A model generated the notes under the pieces. The model had not been told where the DNA came from and made no database searches. It saw only the letters and a list, made by a program, of their open reading frames with translations. Below, piece after piece: positions 36,401 to 44,482 of a DNA stretch of 64,000 nt. The translations under genes were made by a program, and so were the position numbers. Numbering within the stretch: position 1 is the first letter of the stretch; every line of letters begins with the position of its first letter. This DNA comes from Chloroflexota bacterium (GTDB lineage: Bacteria; Chloroflexota; Anaerolineae; B4-G1), in contig JAAEPW010000986.1 in NCBI GenBank assembly GCA_024232355.1, positions 1 to 64,000 of the forward strand, in the 5' to 3' direction.

Positions 36401-36697
36401 TTTGCACCAGGTTCAGTTGTGGAAACATTTGAAGGGGAAGCCTTTTCATACATAGTTGTCAACGAACAATTAATGATAACCCCATCCGAAAGTGCATTTA
36501 CAGGTGAGAAATGGGCACGAGCCACCCTGTTGCAAGAAGGTGACCATCTGTTTACTTTGGAAGGTGCAACTTTAATACAAACAATAGAACAAGTACAACA
36601 GAGGGTAAATATTTTCAATTTGACAGTACATCCACATCACAATTTCTTTGCAAACAGCACTTTGGTGCATAATTGGACGCGCGTAAAATATGGTTAA
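33467..36697 (+). CDS. SIR2-NACHT-pentapeptide protein with C-terminal Hint (intein-like) domain
   Basis: A 1076-aa multidomain conflict protein. Residues 1-250: SIR2-like NAD-consuming domain (FVGGGLSQGAG, TTNYDDLLEKAL, LVKLHGDLN). About 285-390: an unassigned alpha/beta module. About 440-860: NACHT ATPase with GESGAGKT (about 453-460) and LLLIFDGFDEMA (about 529-540). About 860-895: short pentapeptide repeats (LTGIDLSGVDFRNADM). 943-1069: a Hint fold opening CFPAGMLVKM (Cys943), with LLQEGDHLF in the middle, closing HHNFFANSTLVHN (His1068-Asn1069) and seven residues beyond. The block-B TxxH motif appears as TPSE, so full splicing is doubtful; N-terminal cleavage remains possible. The +1 residue is Trp, as in non-canonical bacterial intein-like domains. 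It shares an 8-bp overlap with the helicase gene downstream. Confidence 0.85.
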   Translation: MMINIPTELVEQFARGNGVIFVGGGLSQGAGLPSWADLVRDLATELDGCPPDTDPRDIAQYYDNEHNRNRLVQRLRDQLDTTAVQPTPVHEALARLPVSAIFTTNYDDLLEKALRTTKRPFTPVIGNVDTSFWSADRLQLVKLHGDLNQPKSIVITAEDYERFATQHPALARLLAATLQTRTVLFLGYSATDPDLRLILTQVRDESGRFARNLYTVQFSAPQLTTKDLERRGLKVIDLGPQPDGTARNIALHEWLQALKHQVTVESQKLKPVAPQEPQTAAEMLASEIKIWLNAMGYTVISQPGSDSYIDLDATLQRGLEEQHVLVRCIAGEITVRHLETLEQNIAERSIPKGWAVSDRCVPPSVLAYADTHSTIRPFSLTSLVSKIFGPYFENLRKLVEESDIHRYYVDLACHRLVFDQDGNQAEEDSYEVVDTYVDDWLKARDASHLSILGESGAGKTWFCRHYAYRQLIRYLNDPVHERLPILITLRDYAKQIDVGSLIRKLLDEQGVYLSGGFEAFQALNKQGKLLLIFDGFDEMALKVDYQTVVDYFWELAKVVVPGSRALLTCRTGYFRHATEAGKIMHGEELGREMIIVQPPKFEVVYIDPFSDQQIQEIVTLQRDAHTAQLILSNPNLKDLAQQPVLVEILLHALPDIGADISSIDMNEVYRLAVERWLERDIRTGRTFMSKWDKLFFMSELAWQMISTSNLKIHYKELANHINHHFGLEKRDELDHYDYDIRTKSFLRRDVSGNYEFMHKSFAEYFTAFKFALESKSVATEYIVDIPQQLKSLDIAVLKSNLGALPLTKMPEVADFWTQMVGHPDCLVELVKETQHKKFEEVGYIGSNAVSVLSRVEGYSLQGLDLSNTVLVQVDLTGIDLSGVDFRNADMRRAEMRFTVYDGKRLDGEPLHKYVYSCSLFKGADLDGIDWHLTHSYRFGGSGCFPAGMLVKMFNGKEKPIEKVQIGDQLLSYCVETGSFAPGSVVETFEGEAFSYIVVNEQLMITPSESAFTGEKWARATLLQEGDHLFTLEGATLIQTIEQVQQRVNIFNLTVHPHHNFFANSTLVHNWTRVKYG

Positions 36698-39600
36698 TGC
36701 TACACAAAGTCTTGGGCCAAAACGGGCTACTCTTCTTGACTCTCTCCTTACCCACATCGAACGCCGAGAGGCCGAACAAATCCAATACGGCCTCTACGAT
36801 GTGCTGCTGACCGGCGACGAGGTGCTGACCACTTTCTCCTCAGTGCCAGAATCAGACATCCGCGCCGCACTGACTCAACTTTGGCAGCGAGGCCTCATCA
36901 TTCGCTTTGAGGATAACGCCGACCATCGCGAGTGGTTGTTCCGCAGCCGCTCGTCCGAGACCGTCCGGCTGGTGAGCAAACTGCGCCAGCGCAAGGTAGA
37001 CTATGTTGGCGAGATGCGCACTCACCGAAACGAGAACTCCCCGCGTTTGGTCTACGACCTCAAGCTCGAGGTGCGCCAGCGACACGTACCCAACCGCAAC
37101 CTCCCAATGGTAGATATCATCACGCCGTTACAATCTCGTTTTACTAAACCTGCCCATATCCTGGAATCGTTGTTCCCTGCCTCCGAATTCAAGTTCTCCG
37201 GTTTCCAGCAGCGTGCATTCCAGGCCATCGCCAAGCACATTCTGCTCAAGCCGCGCCGGGGTAACGTGCGTGGGCTGGTGGTCACGGCCAGCACTGGCTC
37301 GGGCAAGACCTATGCCTTCTTCTTGCCGGTACTGGCTTATTGCATCCAAGAAAAGGGCTTGCGCGGACAAAGCGGGGTCAAAGCGATCTGCCTTTACCCT
37401 CGCGTGGCGCTCTCAGAGAACCAGTTGGAGGACTTTGTTCGTCTGCTCTACCAGGCAAATCAGCATCTGCCGGCGGAGCGGGCTATCACGGTGGGCATCG
37501 ACAGTGGCGCCTCTCCCTACACATGTTACGATTTTACCCAGGCCGACTACTTTCCCCTCAAGAAACGGGGCTGGCGTTGGGATGCAGATGCATCTCGATA
37601 CATCTGTCCTTTTGCCCGCTGTCCGATCTGTGATGGGGAATTGGCTGTCCAGCAAACCCAGCCCGACGTGATCTTTTGTACAACGTGTGCAGCGCGCCAC
37701 CCCTTCATTCTGTACGCCAAGGAACAATTCCGCAGCACGCCGCCGGACGTGCTGGTGGCGACCACCGAATCCCTCAACGCCCGGTTGATGGACAGCAAAT
37801 ATCAGATGCTATTTGGCAACGCTGATTTCCCGCCGCCCGCCGTGGTGATGCTTGACGAGATTCACCTCCAATCCTCCACCAAGGGTATGCAGATCGGCTT
37901 TTTGCTGCGCCGGCTGGCGGCACGGATTAGGCAAGGAGGTAAGGGGCATACCCATTCACCGAATCTGATGCTGGTGGGCCTCAGTGCCACCATTGCCCAA
38001 CCTAGAGCCTTCTTTTCCGATCTGACCGGCTTATCCCCCTTTGCCATCGCTCAAGTGTCACCGGACGAGGAATCGGAGATGGTCACTGCGGGTACCGAGC
38101 GCTACTTGTTCGTCCGTGCGGGGCGGGAAGAGGATACGGCCGTCATCTCTACACTGCTGCAGACGGCGATGGTTATTGTCCACACGATGCCCCCACCGTC
38201 GCCGGAGGAGCAGGCTGATGGAGTTACCAAATACAAGACCTTTGGCTTTGCCCAGTCCCTCGACATCGTCGGGCGCTGGTATTACCAATTGTCTGATGCT
38301 GAAAAGATAAACTGGGAGAATCGTGAGAGACGTGAAGGTTCTACCCCAGAGCACTGGCCTATCGAGCATACCCCCCTCTACTGGTATCGAATGCCGGGGT
38401 ACAATCGTCAACTCTTTCCAGACTTTTTTGGGCGTGGGTTGGGATCGACACCATGCCCCTGTCCACAGCATGGCTACCCCGATCCAGGCTGTGTGTACTT
38501 TCAGGAGGGTGAGTGCTGGTGGACGTCCCTTGGAGGGTTGGAGGACCCTATGCGCATCAAGCGCAAGACGGCCAGCGACCGGCAGACACGCATCACGATG
38601 GACGACGATCTTATCATCACCACCACGGCTCTCGAGGTGGGATACGACGATGCTTCGTTGATGGGTGTGATCCAGTACCAGGCCCCGTCCAACGTTGCCA
38701 GTTTTGTTCAGCGCAAGGGGCGGGGCGGGCGCAAGGTCGGCACGCGGCCCATCGTTACCACTGTTCTCAGCCCGTACAAGACCAGTGATGTTTTCCTGTA
38801 TCAGAACCACCACCTGCTGGTGGAACCCCGATTCAAGAAACTGCCATTAAATCCATCCAATCCCTTTTTGCAACGCATCCACGGATTTTACACGCTGTTT
38901 GATTGGTTGGCCTACTTGGCCGAGCGGCAGGGATTACACCTGACGTTGGGTGACCATATGGAGGCCCAAGATTACGCCACGCTCAAGCGGCTTACCGGAC
39001 GTGCCGAGGTGCTGGATGCCTTCCGAGAGTACCTCACCGATGCCTTTCACCTGAGCGATCCCGCCCGCTTGCAAGAACTGTTGGTGGACCCCACTGCCCA
39101 TTCCTGGAACGATAACGGCATCCTCACCCGTGGCCTAACTGTGTTGATGGACAAGTTACACGAGGCATTCCAAGATGGACGAGCCAGGCAAGTCAAAGCC
39201 CGCAGTGAGGTGCTGCGCGATTATCTACCCCAAAACCTCTTTTCCGACATCAACCTGCCCGAGCTCGACGTCTGGTACGAACAACACCGGCAGACTGAGG
39301 ACGTTTCTCTGGGGTTGTCAGAGACTATCCCTGGCAACGTCACGTTCCGGGGAGGACGTGGTTCATGCTGGGTCGCGCCATCGCTAAAGGTCGACCAGGT
39401 CTTTGTTCTGGAAAACGCCTATACCCTCTCCGATGAACGCCGCCACGAGGTACTTATTGAGGCACGGGAGTTGCCGATGCGCATTGCACACCATATCGAG
39501 CGTTTGCCCCAAACACAGGGGCATCTGCCGCGTGCTTTCCGTATGCTGCGTCCAACCGTTGTGCGTATGCAACGTTTCGGAACTCGTGATCGATCACTCT

Positions 39601-41579
39601 GGTGGATGGATAGATCCCAATCGCCGGGACATCTGATCTACAAAGGGAAGGGTGCGAAACCTCCCAAAGGACCGAATATCCGTCAGGTACGTCACGCATC
39701 CAGCGCCTACCCGGTGGGCTTTATCAAAGTGGATGCGCCACAGCCAGGACGCAGTTTCTCTTTTGTGCCTCGCAACGACGTTTCTCTCTTTAACGACTTG
39801 GGGCGGGCGCTGTTCAGACGCATCGATTTCGCCAGCGATGCTGACAATGGACGTCTGATGAAAGTGCAGCGGGTGATTATCGGCAGTCAATACAGCCTGA
39901 AACTGGTTAATGAGAATGATCCACAGGAAGGTGTCGTGACCTTTGCCCGTCGTGATGCGCCGTCCGAGATCACCGCCATCGGCTACGAGATGGTGACCGA
40001 GGGCATCACCTTTGAGCTGTCTGACCTGCCGGCTGACCTAGGGACGGAGCGTCTGCCAGTTTCCGAGACGACGGCCGCGCGGTTGAGGCGTAACTTTGTC
40101 AAACACGCCGTAATCACCAAACTTTCTACATACCCCGACGCTAACTATTTTTCCGCCGAGCGGTTTTCTGAAGTAATGCTGACAGCGGCTGATCTGCTCG
40201 TTCATCAGCAAGGGTGGCCCCTCGATACCTTCACGTCCGCTTGCTGCGCCGGCGATGCTGAGGTGCGTGGGGCCTTTAGTGGGTCGGTCAATCAAGTTCA
40301 TCATCTCTCACGTAAGAATACCAAGGTCGTGATGCAGCTGTTCAACCGGGCGGACGTACGTACTCTCTTTGCCGACCGTTATGTAGAGATCCATACCGGT
40401 GGAACGCTATACCGACGCTACCTAGAGGATACTTTTGTTCATACCCTCAAGCACGCACTCAAGCAGACGGCGCAGAACCTGGCTGGAGTCGAGGCGATGC
40501 AGTACGTCACGGCGTACACCAAACTAAATATGGACTTTGGCGAGTTGAGCAAACGCCTGATTTGGCTCTACGAGCTGGGGATGGGCGGTGTGGGTGTAAT
40601 GCGCACCGTGCAGGACGTGTTGCGGGATGCCCCAGCCCGTTTTTGGCAGATTCTTGAGGCATCGTTGGCGACGTGTGAGACAGAGACCGAAGACCGTTTC
40701 CTGTTTGACGTCCTGGCACAACCCGAGGTGGTCCTCGACACGCTGCACGCTTTGGTAAACCGGGTACACATTGCAACTTTGTCTGCCGAGCGTCAGGATG
40801 CGCTGCGCGCCTTGCGCGACGGTCTGCGCCAGCAATGTGGCATGTTCCCCGCTCGTGCACAGACCCGGCTATTGGTCAAGCTCTTCTCCGATGATTATGC
40901 CCAGCAGTCCATCGGGTTGCGAAACTGGCGTTTGTATCGCGAGTTGAACGTGAATTGGATTTCTGACCTGACGATACGCCTGGGACGATTGCCAACCCCC
41001 ACCGAAGCGCGCGGGTTGTTGCACTATGAGTTGACCCACTCGGATGGCGAGCGGCGCGTTGCGGCGCGCCAAGCATATCCCGAACTGACCCGTTTGTTGG
41101 ACCTTTACCAGCGCGAGTACCACGGTGGCAATGCCCGTGAAGTACGCCGTATCTTTGAGAACGCCGTCGGGCGCAGGCTACTACTCAACTGCCGGGATGC
41201 CTGTCCCACCTGCCTGGACGAGGGGCCTGCTTGTCAGGTCGACCCGCCGGGATTGAGCTCACTAACGCTCAGTCGTGCCTTGGTGAATGAGGTATTTCAT
41301 AATCAGCGTCGAGAGCGGACCGTCACCTGCGTCACCGGTGTACCCCCCACCACGCTGGCCGAGTACATCGAGACCCTTTTCCAGCAAGACCCCGCTAGCC
41401 CAGTCTTTGTCACTGTGCCATCCGATCAGCCTGATGCATTGGCAGCGCTATTGAGTCACCTGACTGACTATGGCATAGTAGATCATCTAGAACGACGTTA
41501 TCCCCGGGTGACGCAGGTGCGCTCGCTGGACAGTATGTTGGTCGTTGGATTGTCTTTGGAGATGGAAAAGGACAGATGA
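36690..41579 (+). CDS. Large SF2 helicase with DUF1998-like Cys-rich C-terminus (DpdJ or DrmA-DrmB-like)
   Basis: The 1629-aa helicase has Walker A TASTGSGKTYAF (about 190-200), a four-cysteine insert (CPFARCPIC ... CTTC, near 307-333), DEIH in VVMLDEIHLQ, GLSATIAQ and motif VI QRKGRGGRK. The long C-terminal region ends with a second Cys cluster, NCRDACPTCLDEGPAC (about 1498-1513), as in DUF1998/MrfB/DrmB proteins. Large helicase plus phospholipase-D pairs occur as DpdJ-DpdK in dpd islands and as DrmA/B-DrmC in DISARM; the size and the directly overlapping PLD gene fit DpdJ-DpdK best. No strong ribosome-binding site is seen; translation is probably coupled to the upstream gene by overlap. This would be the DNA-surveillance half of a restriction system. 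Confidence 0.85.
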   Translation: MVNATQSLGPKRATLLDSLLTHIERREAEQIQYGLYDVLLTGDEVLTTFSSVPESDIRAALTQLWQRGLIIRFEDNADHREWLFRSRSSETVRLVSKLRQRKVDYVGEMRTHRNENSPRLVYDLKLEVRQRHVPNRNLPMVDIITPLQSRFTKPAHILESLFPASEFKFSGFQQRAFQAIAKHILLKPRRGNVRGLVVTASTGSGKTYAFFLPVLAYCIQEKGLRGQSGVKAICLYPRVALSENQLEDFVRLLYQANQHLPAERAITVGIDSGASPYTCYDFTQADYFPLKKRGWRWDADASRYICPFARCPICDGELAVQQTQPDVIFCTTCAARHPFILYAKEQFRSTPPDVLVATTESLNARLMDSKYQMLFGNADFPPPAVVMLDEIHLQSSTKGMQIGFLLRRLAARIRQGGKGHTHSPNLMLVGLSATIAQPRAFFSDLTGLSPFAIAQVSPDEESEMVTAGTERYLFVRAGREEDTAVISTLLQTAMVIVHTMPPPSPEEQADGVTKYKTFGFAQSLDIVGRWYYQLSDAEKINWENRERREGSTPEHWPIEHTPLYWYRMPGYNRQLFPDFFGRGLGSTPCPCPQHGYPDPGCVYFQEGECWWTSLGGLEDPMRIKRKTASDRQTRITMDDDLIITTTALEVGYDDASLMGVIQYQAPSNVASFVQRKGRGGRKVGTRPIVTTVLSPYKTSDVFLYQNHHLLVEPRFKKLPLNPSNPFLQRIHGFYTLFDWLAYLAERQGLHLTLGDHMEAQDYATLKRLTGRAEVLDAFREYLTDAFHLSDPARLQELLVDPTAHSWNDNGILTRGLTVLMDKLHEAFQDGRARQVKARSEVLRDYLPQNLFSDINLPELDVWYEQHRQTEDVSLGLSETIPGNVTFRGGRGSCWVAPSLKVDQVFVLENAYTLSDERRHEVLIEARELPMRIAHHIERLPQTQGHLPRAFRMLRPTVVRMQRFGTRDRSLWWMDRSQSPGHLIYKGKGAKPPKGPNIRQVRHASSAYPVGFIKVDAPQPGRSFSFVPRNDVSLFNDLGRALFRRIDFASDADNGRLMKVQRVIIGSQYSLKLVNENDPQEGVVTFARRDAPSEITAIGYEMVTEGITFELSDLPADLGTERLPVSETTAARLRRNFVKHAVITKLSTYPDANYFSAERFSEVMLTAADLLVHQQGWPLDTFTSACCAGDAEVRGAFSGSVNQVHHLSRKNTKVVMQLFNRADVRTLFADRYVEIHTGGTLYRRYLEDTFVHTLKHALKQTAQNLAGVEAMQYVTAYTKLNMDFGELSKRLIWLYELGMGGVGVMRTVQDVLRDAPARFWQILEASLATCETETEDRFLFDVLAQPEVVLDTLHALVNRVHIATLSAERQDALRALRDGLRQQCGMFPARAQTRLLVKLFSDDYAQQSIGLRNWRLYRELNVNWISDLTIRLGRLPTPTEARGLLHYELTHSDGERRVAARQAYPELTRLLDLYQREYHGGNAREVRRIFENAVGRRLLLNCRDACPTCLDEGPACQVDPPGLSSLTLSRALVNEVFHNQRRERTVTCVTGVPPTTLAEYIETLFQQDPASPVFVTVPSDQPDALAALLSHLTDYGIVDHLERRYPRVTQVRSLDSMLVVGLSLEMEKDR

Positions 41580-42109
41580 GCTATATTCCCTCTCAAGATT
41601 CCGCTCTGCGCGCGGCCCTTATCAGCAATTTTCTGGTGGCTGAATTGCTCTCCAGCCGCGCTGCCCCCGACTATACTTTGTGGGTAGTCGCGCCCTGGGT
41701 GACGAACTTTGCACTGGGCCTGCCCTCATCAGCCGACCTAACAACGTTGGTGGACAGTGCCGAGCCGCGGCCATATCTGTTTGAAGTGTTACGCCAGGTC
41801 GCATCCAACGGAGGGCGTGTAGCGATGGTGGTGCGCACCGAGGTCGTCCCAAACCGGGTTGAACGGTTCATCCGGCCCCTGATGGACCTGGTGGCCGAAC
41901 CTGGGATCACTGTGCGTCAATTGAGGAATTTGCACGCCAAGATCTATGTTGGACAGTATGGGGCGTTGTACGGTTCGCCCAACTTGACGGCCAGTGGAGC
42001 CGAGTACAATATCGAGTTCAGCCGGTATGTATCGGATGTACGCTCTGTGTCTCAACTGCGAGCAGAGTCGCAGGCTATCTTTGAGTGTGCCGAGGAGTTG
42101 GCGGGATGA
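41576..42109 (+). CDS. Phospholipase-D-like nuclease (DpdK/DrmC-like)
   Basis: A 177-aa protein with a single HKD-type motif: NLHAKIYVGQYGALYGSPNLTASG (His122-x-Lys124 and the GSPN loop). PLD nucleases of this sort usually act as dimers, each chain giving one HxK. The ATG overlaps the helicase stop (ATGA), indicating a complex with the helicase. It is short compared with typical DrmC. Confidence 0.85.
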   Translation: MSYIPSQDSALRAALISNFLVAELLSSRAAPDYTLWVVAPWVTNFALGLPSSADLTTLVDSAEPRPYLFEVLRQVASNGGRVAMVVRTEVVPNRVERFIRPLMDLVAEPGITVRQLRNLHAKIYVGQYGALYGSPNLTASGAEYNIEFSRYVSDVRSVSQLRAESQAIFECAEELAG

Positions 42110-44400
42110 TCGAGTCCTACCACATTGATCCGGGCCGGGGTTATGATGGCCAGGTAGGTCTGTACGTCCAAGCCGATGTTCAGATAACACGCCAGTTCTA
42201 TTGGGTGCTGCGGAAGGCCGGTTTCAATTGCATCCCTTGTGCGCGATCCAACCGGCCCGAGTTCAACCACTTTGCCTTTATCGCTCTGCCCGATAGCGGT
42301 TTGGACAAGGCCGGCATTGCCCAGCGGTTACGCCCGTTGTGTGAGACGCACACTGTGCAATCCTCCGCTGAATCTATCGCACCTGACCACGAGACCTGGC
42401 GTATATCTTTGAATACCTATATCCAGACATATCGCGCCCAACGGTTTGACCGGACCTATGAACGTCCCGCCGACGCTTTCGACAAGGTCAGAACCTACAA
42501 TTTGATTCAAAATGGCCGGTACGACAAGGCGGAGCAATATTTGAATACCTTTGCCACCGATGCCCCGCCTTCCTTGGTACCCGCTTACTTGATCTACCTA
42601 TACCACGTGCAGGGCCGTTTCAACGACGTTGTGGTTGTCTACACCCGTTACGCCGATCATCTGCAAGCCGGCGACGTGAATCACCGGGTTATCGAGTGGA
42701 TTGTAGGGACGTTTTTGCGATTGGATCCCCCTAGGCCAGAACAGGCCCTCGTCGTGTTGGATACCTTCTTGCCCGAATTCCAGCGTCAGGGTGTGTCCGA
42801 GCTGCTCTTGGCTCTGCGCGCTCAGGCTCGTGCTTTGCAGGGACAACTCCCCCAGACCGCGCCCGATCTGCGCGCTTATCTTGCTTCTGCCTCCACCCTC
42901 GTCGACCACCTCGAAGACTTGTTGGAACTCATTGCTGGGCTGCCTGTGCCTGCCGTGGAGGTCGAAGCGCTGCTGGACGAACTGACTGCACGTATCGAAC
43001 CTGCACACCACTGGCACATTGCCTTGGAACGGAGTGCATTGGCCCGCCGTGACAATCGTCCAGCGGAAGCACTAGTCCATTTGCGGGCTGTGCTTGCTGC
43101 GCTACCGTCTGGCTTATCTTCTGACGATTTGGATGCTCTGCGCCTGGACGCCGCTAACCTGTACCTGATCCTTGAGCAACCCCAAGATGTGATCGAAACG
43201 TTGACTTTGGTTACACCTGAAGACTTGTCGCCAGAAGAACAACGTGTCTACTGGGAATTGCTGGGCCATGCACGACTGATCATCGGGCAGTCCGAGTCGG
43301 CGCTGGATGCCTTGATTCAAGCCTATCAGTTGGGCGCACATGCTCCTGACGTGCTCCAACCATTGGCCCGGCTGGCCTACCAAGATGGGAATTGGGAATT
43401 AGCCCAACGTGCCTATGCCGATTTACTCCAGAGTGGCTTTGAGCCGAACCTACAAGATTGTCTCTACGCCGGCGTTTTGGCTTGGCTGCAGGACGATCCA
43501 CTCCAGACTGTCGAGTTGTTGCGTGACACAATCTCTTCACTGCTGCACAGATTAGGTCCATCTGGCGAGTTACCGATAGCTCACGAGGCGTTAGTCGAGA
43601 GCCTGCGCGCCGTGGATGCTCCAGCGGATGATGTCGTCAGCGCCATCGGGGAGTGGACGGACACTCTGGTAGCCCTGAATGACCTGAACGGGCTGGAACG
43701 CCTGGTAGGTTACATCGCTGACGCTGGCCTGGATCGCGCCACGACTTTTGCTTTGCTGGAAGCTATTGAACCCTCGCTTGTCGATCATCCTGATGGCAAG
43801 GATTGTCTGGCGCAGATCTACGTCCGGCTGCTTTGCGCAGAGGTAGATGCCTCGCTGCGCCAGGGGCAGGCGCTGCCTGCCTACACACTTGACCTACAGC
43901 GCGATCTGTTTGGGTTAAATCGAGGACAATTCGACTTTACCCAGGAATACTTGCAAGGGGAACTAGCCCGCGCCCGCGCAGCAGAGTTGGTGGAAGCTGA
44001 TTTTAACTTGGAGCCGGCTGAGGAGGAGGTGCTCGACTTGAGCGAGCGTTGGGTGGCGTTGGTGGGCGGCTATGCGCCAGTGCGCTGGCGCGTGCGTGAG
44101 ATCCTGACCCGCGACTACAACCTTGGTCGCTTTACGGAGGTTCCACCCTCGTGGGAAGCGCGAGTGGATCAGTCCCGCGTGGCCGAGGCCGTGCGTGGGG
44201 CAGATTTGATTGTGGTGGTGCATCGCTGCATCAAGCACGATGGGACGGATGTGCTGAAGGTTGTGGTGGAAGGGGCGGAGTTGGAAGAGCGTGTTCGGTA
44301 TACAGTAGGGAAGGGGCAAAGCAGTGCTATTCAAACAGTGCAGGGATACTTTGGGCCAAGATGTAATCAAGTCGCTTGGGTTTCCACCGAGTTGAACTAA
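42106..44400 (+). CDS. TPR-like helical repeat protein of unknown function
   Basis: The 764-aa protein begins at an ATG overlapping the PLD stop (ATGA), with GAGGAG 8 nt before. The first 110 residues are alpha/beta (YHIDPGRGYDGQVGLYV). Residues 120-600 are TPR-like helical repeats (NGRYDKAEQYL, ARLAYQDGNWELAQRAYADLL). The C-terminal 130 residues look like a small Rossmann-type domain (ADLIVVVHRCIKHDG, then GKGQSSAIQTVQGY), weakly reminiscent of DUF2325. No catalytic motif is certain. It belongs to the helicase-PLD operon and may be its scaffold. I do not recognise the family. Confidence 0.75.
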   Translation: MIESYHIDPGRGYDGQVGLYVQADVQITRQFYWVLRKAGFNCIPCARSNRPEFNHFAFIALPDSGLDKAGIAQRLRPLCETHTVQSSAESIAPDHETWRISLNTYIQTYRAQRFDRTYERPADAFDKVRTYNLIQNGRYDKAEQYLNTFATDAPPSLVPAYLIYLYHVQGRFNDVVVVYTRYADHLQAGDVNHRVIEWIVGTFLRLDPPRPEQALVVLDTFLPEFQRQGVSELLLALRAQARALQGQLPQTAPDLRAYLASASTLVDHLEDLLELIAGLPVPAVEVEALLDELTARIEPAHHWHIALERSALARRDNRPAEALVHLRAVLAALPSGLSSDDLDALRLDAANLYLILEQPQDVIETLTLVTPEDLSPEEQRVYWELLGHARLIIGQSESALDALIQAYQLGAHAPDVLQPLARLAYQDGNWELAQRAYADLLQSGFEPNLQDCLYAGVLAWLQDDPLQTVELLRDTISSLLHRLGPSGELPIAHEALVESLRAVDAPADDVVSAIGEWTDTLVALNDLNGLERLVGYIADAGLDRATTFALLEAIEPSLVDHPDGKDCLAQIYVRLLCAEVDASLRQGQALPAYTLDLQRDLFGLNRGQFDFTQEYLQGELARARAAELVEADFNLEPAEEEVLDLSERWVALVGGYAPVRWRVREILTRDYNLGRFTEVPPSWEARVDQSRVAEAVRGADLIVVVHRCIKHDGTDVLKVVVEGAELEERVRYTVGKGQSSAIQTVQGYFGPRCNQVAWVSTELN

Positions 44401-44482
44401 ACCAGCACATTTCTTTGGTAACTTGCACATTCGGCAACGCGAGGAATCCATCCCGGGTTAAGAAAGAACAGAAGGAGGCAGA

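Noticed and set aside
36690..42109. Classification as a complete DISARM system
   Set aside because: No DNA methylase, DrmD or DrmE gene is present in the window, and DrmA/DrmB functions would have to be fused.
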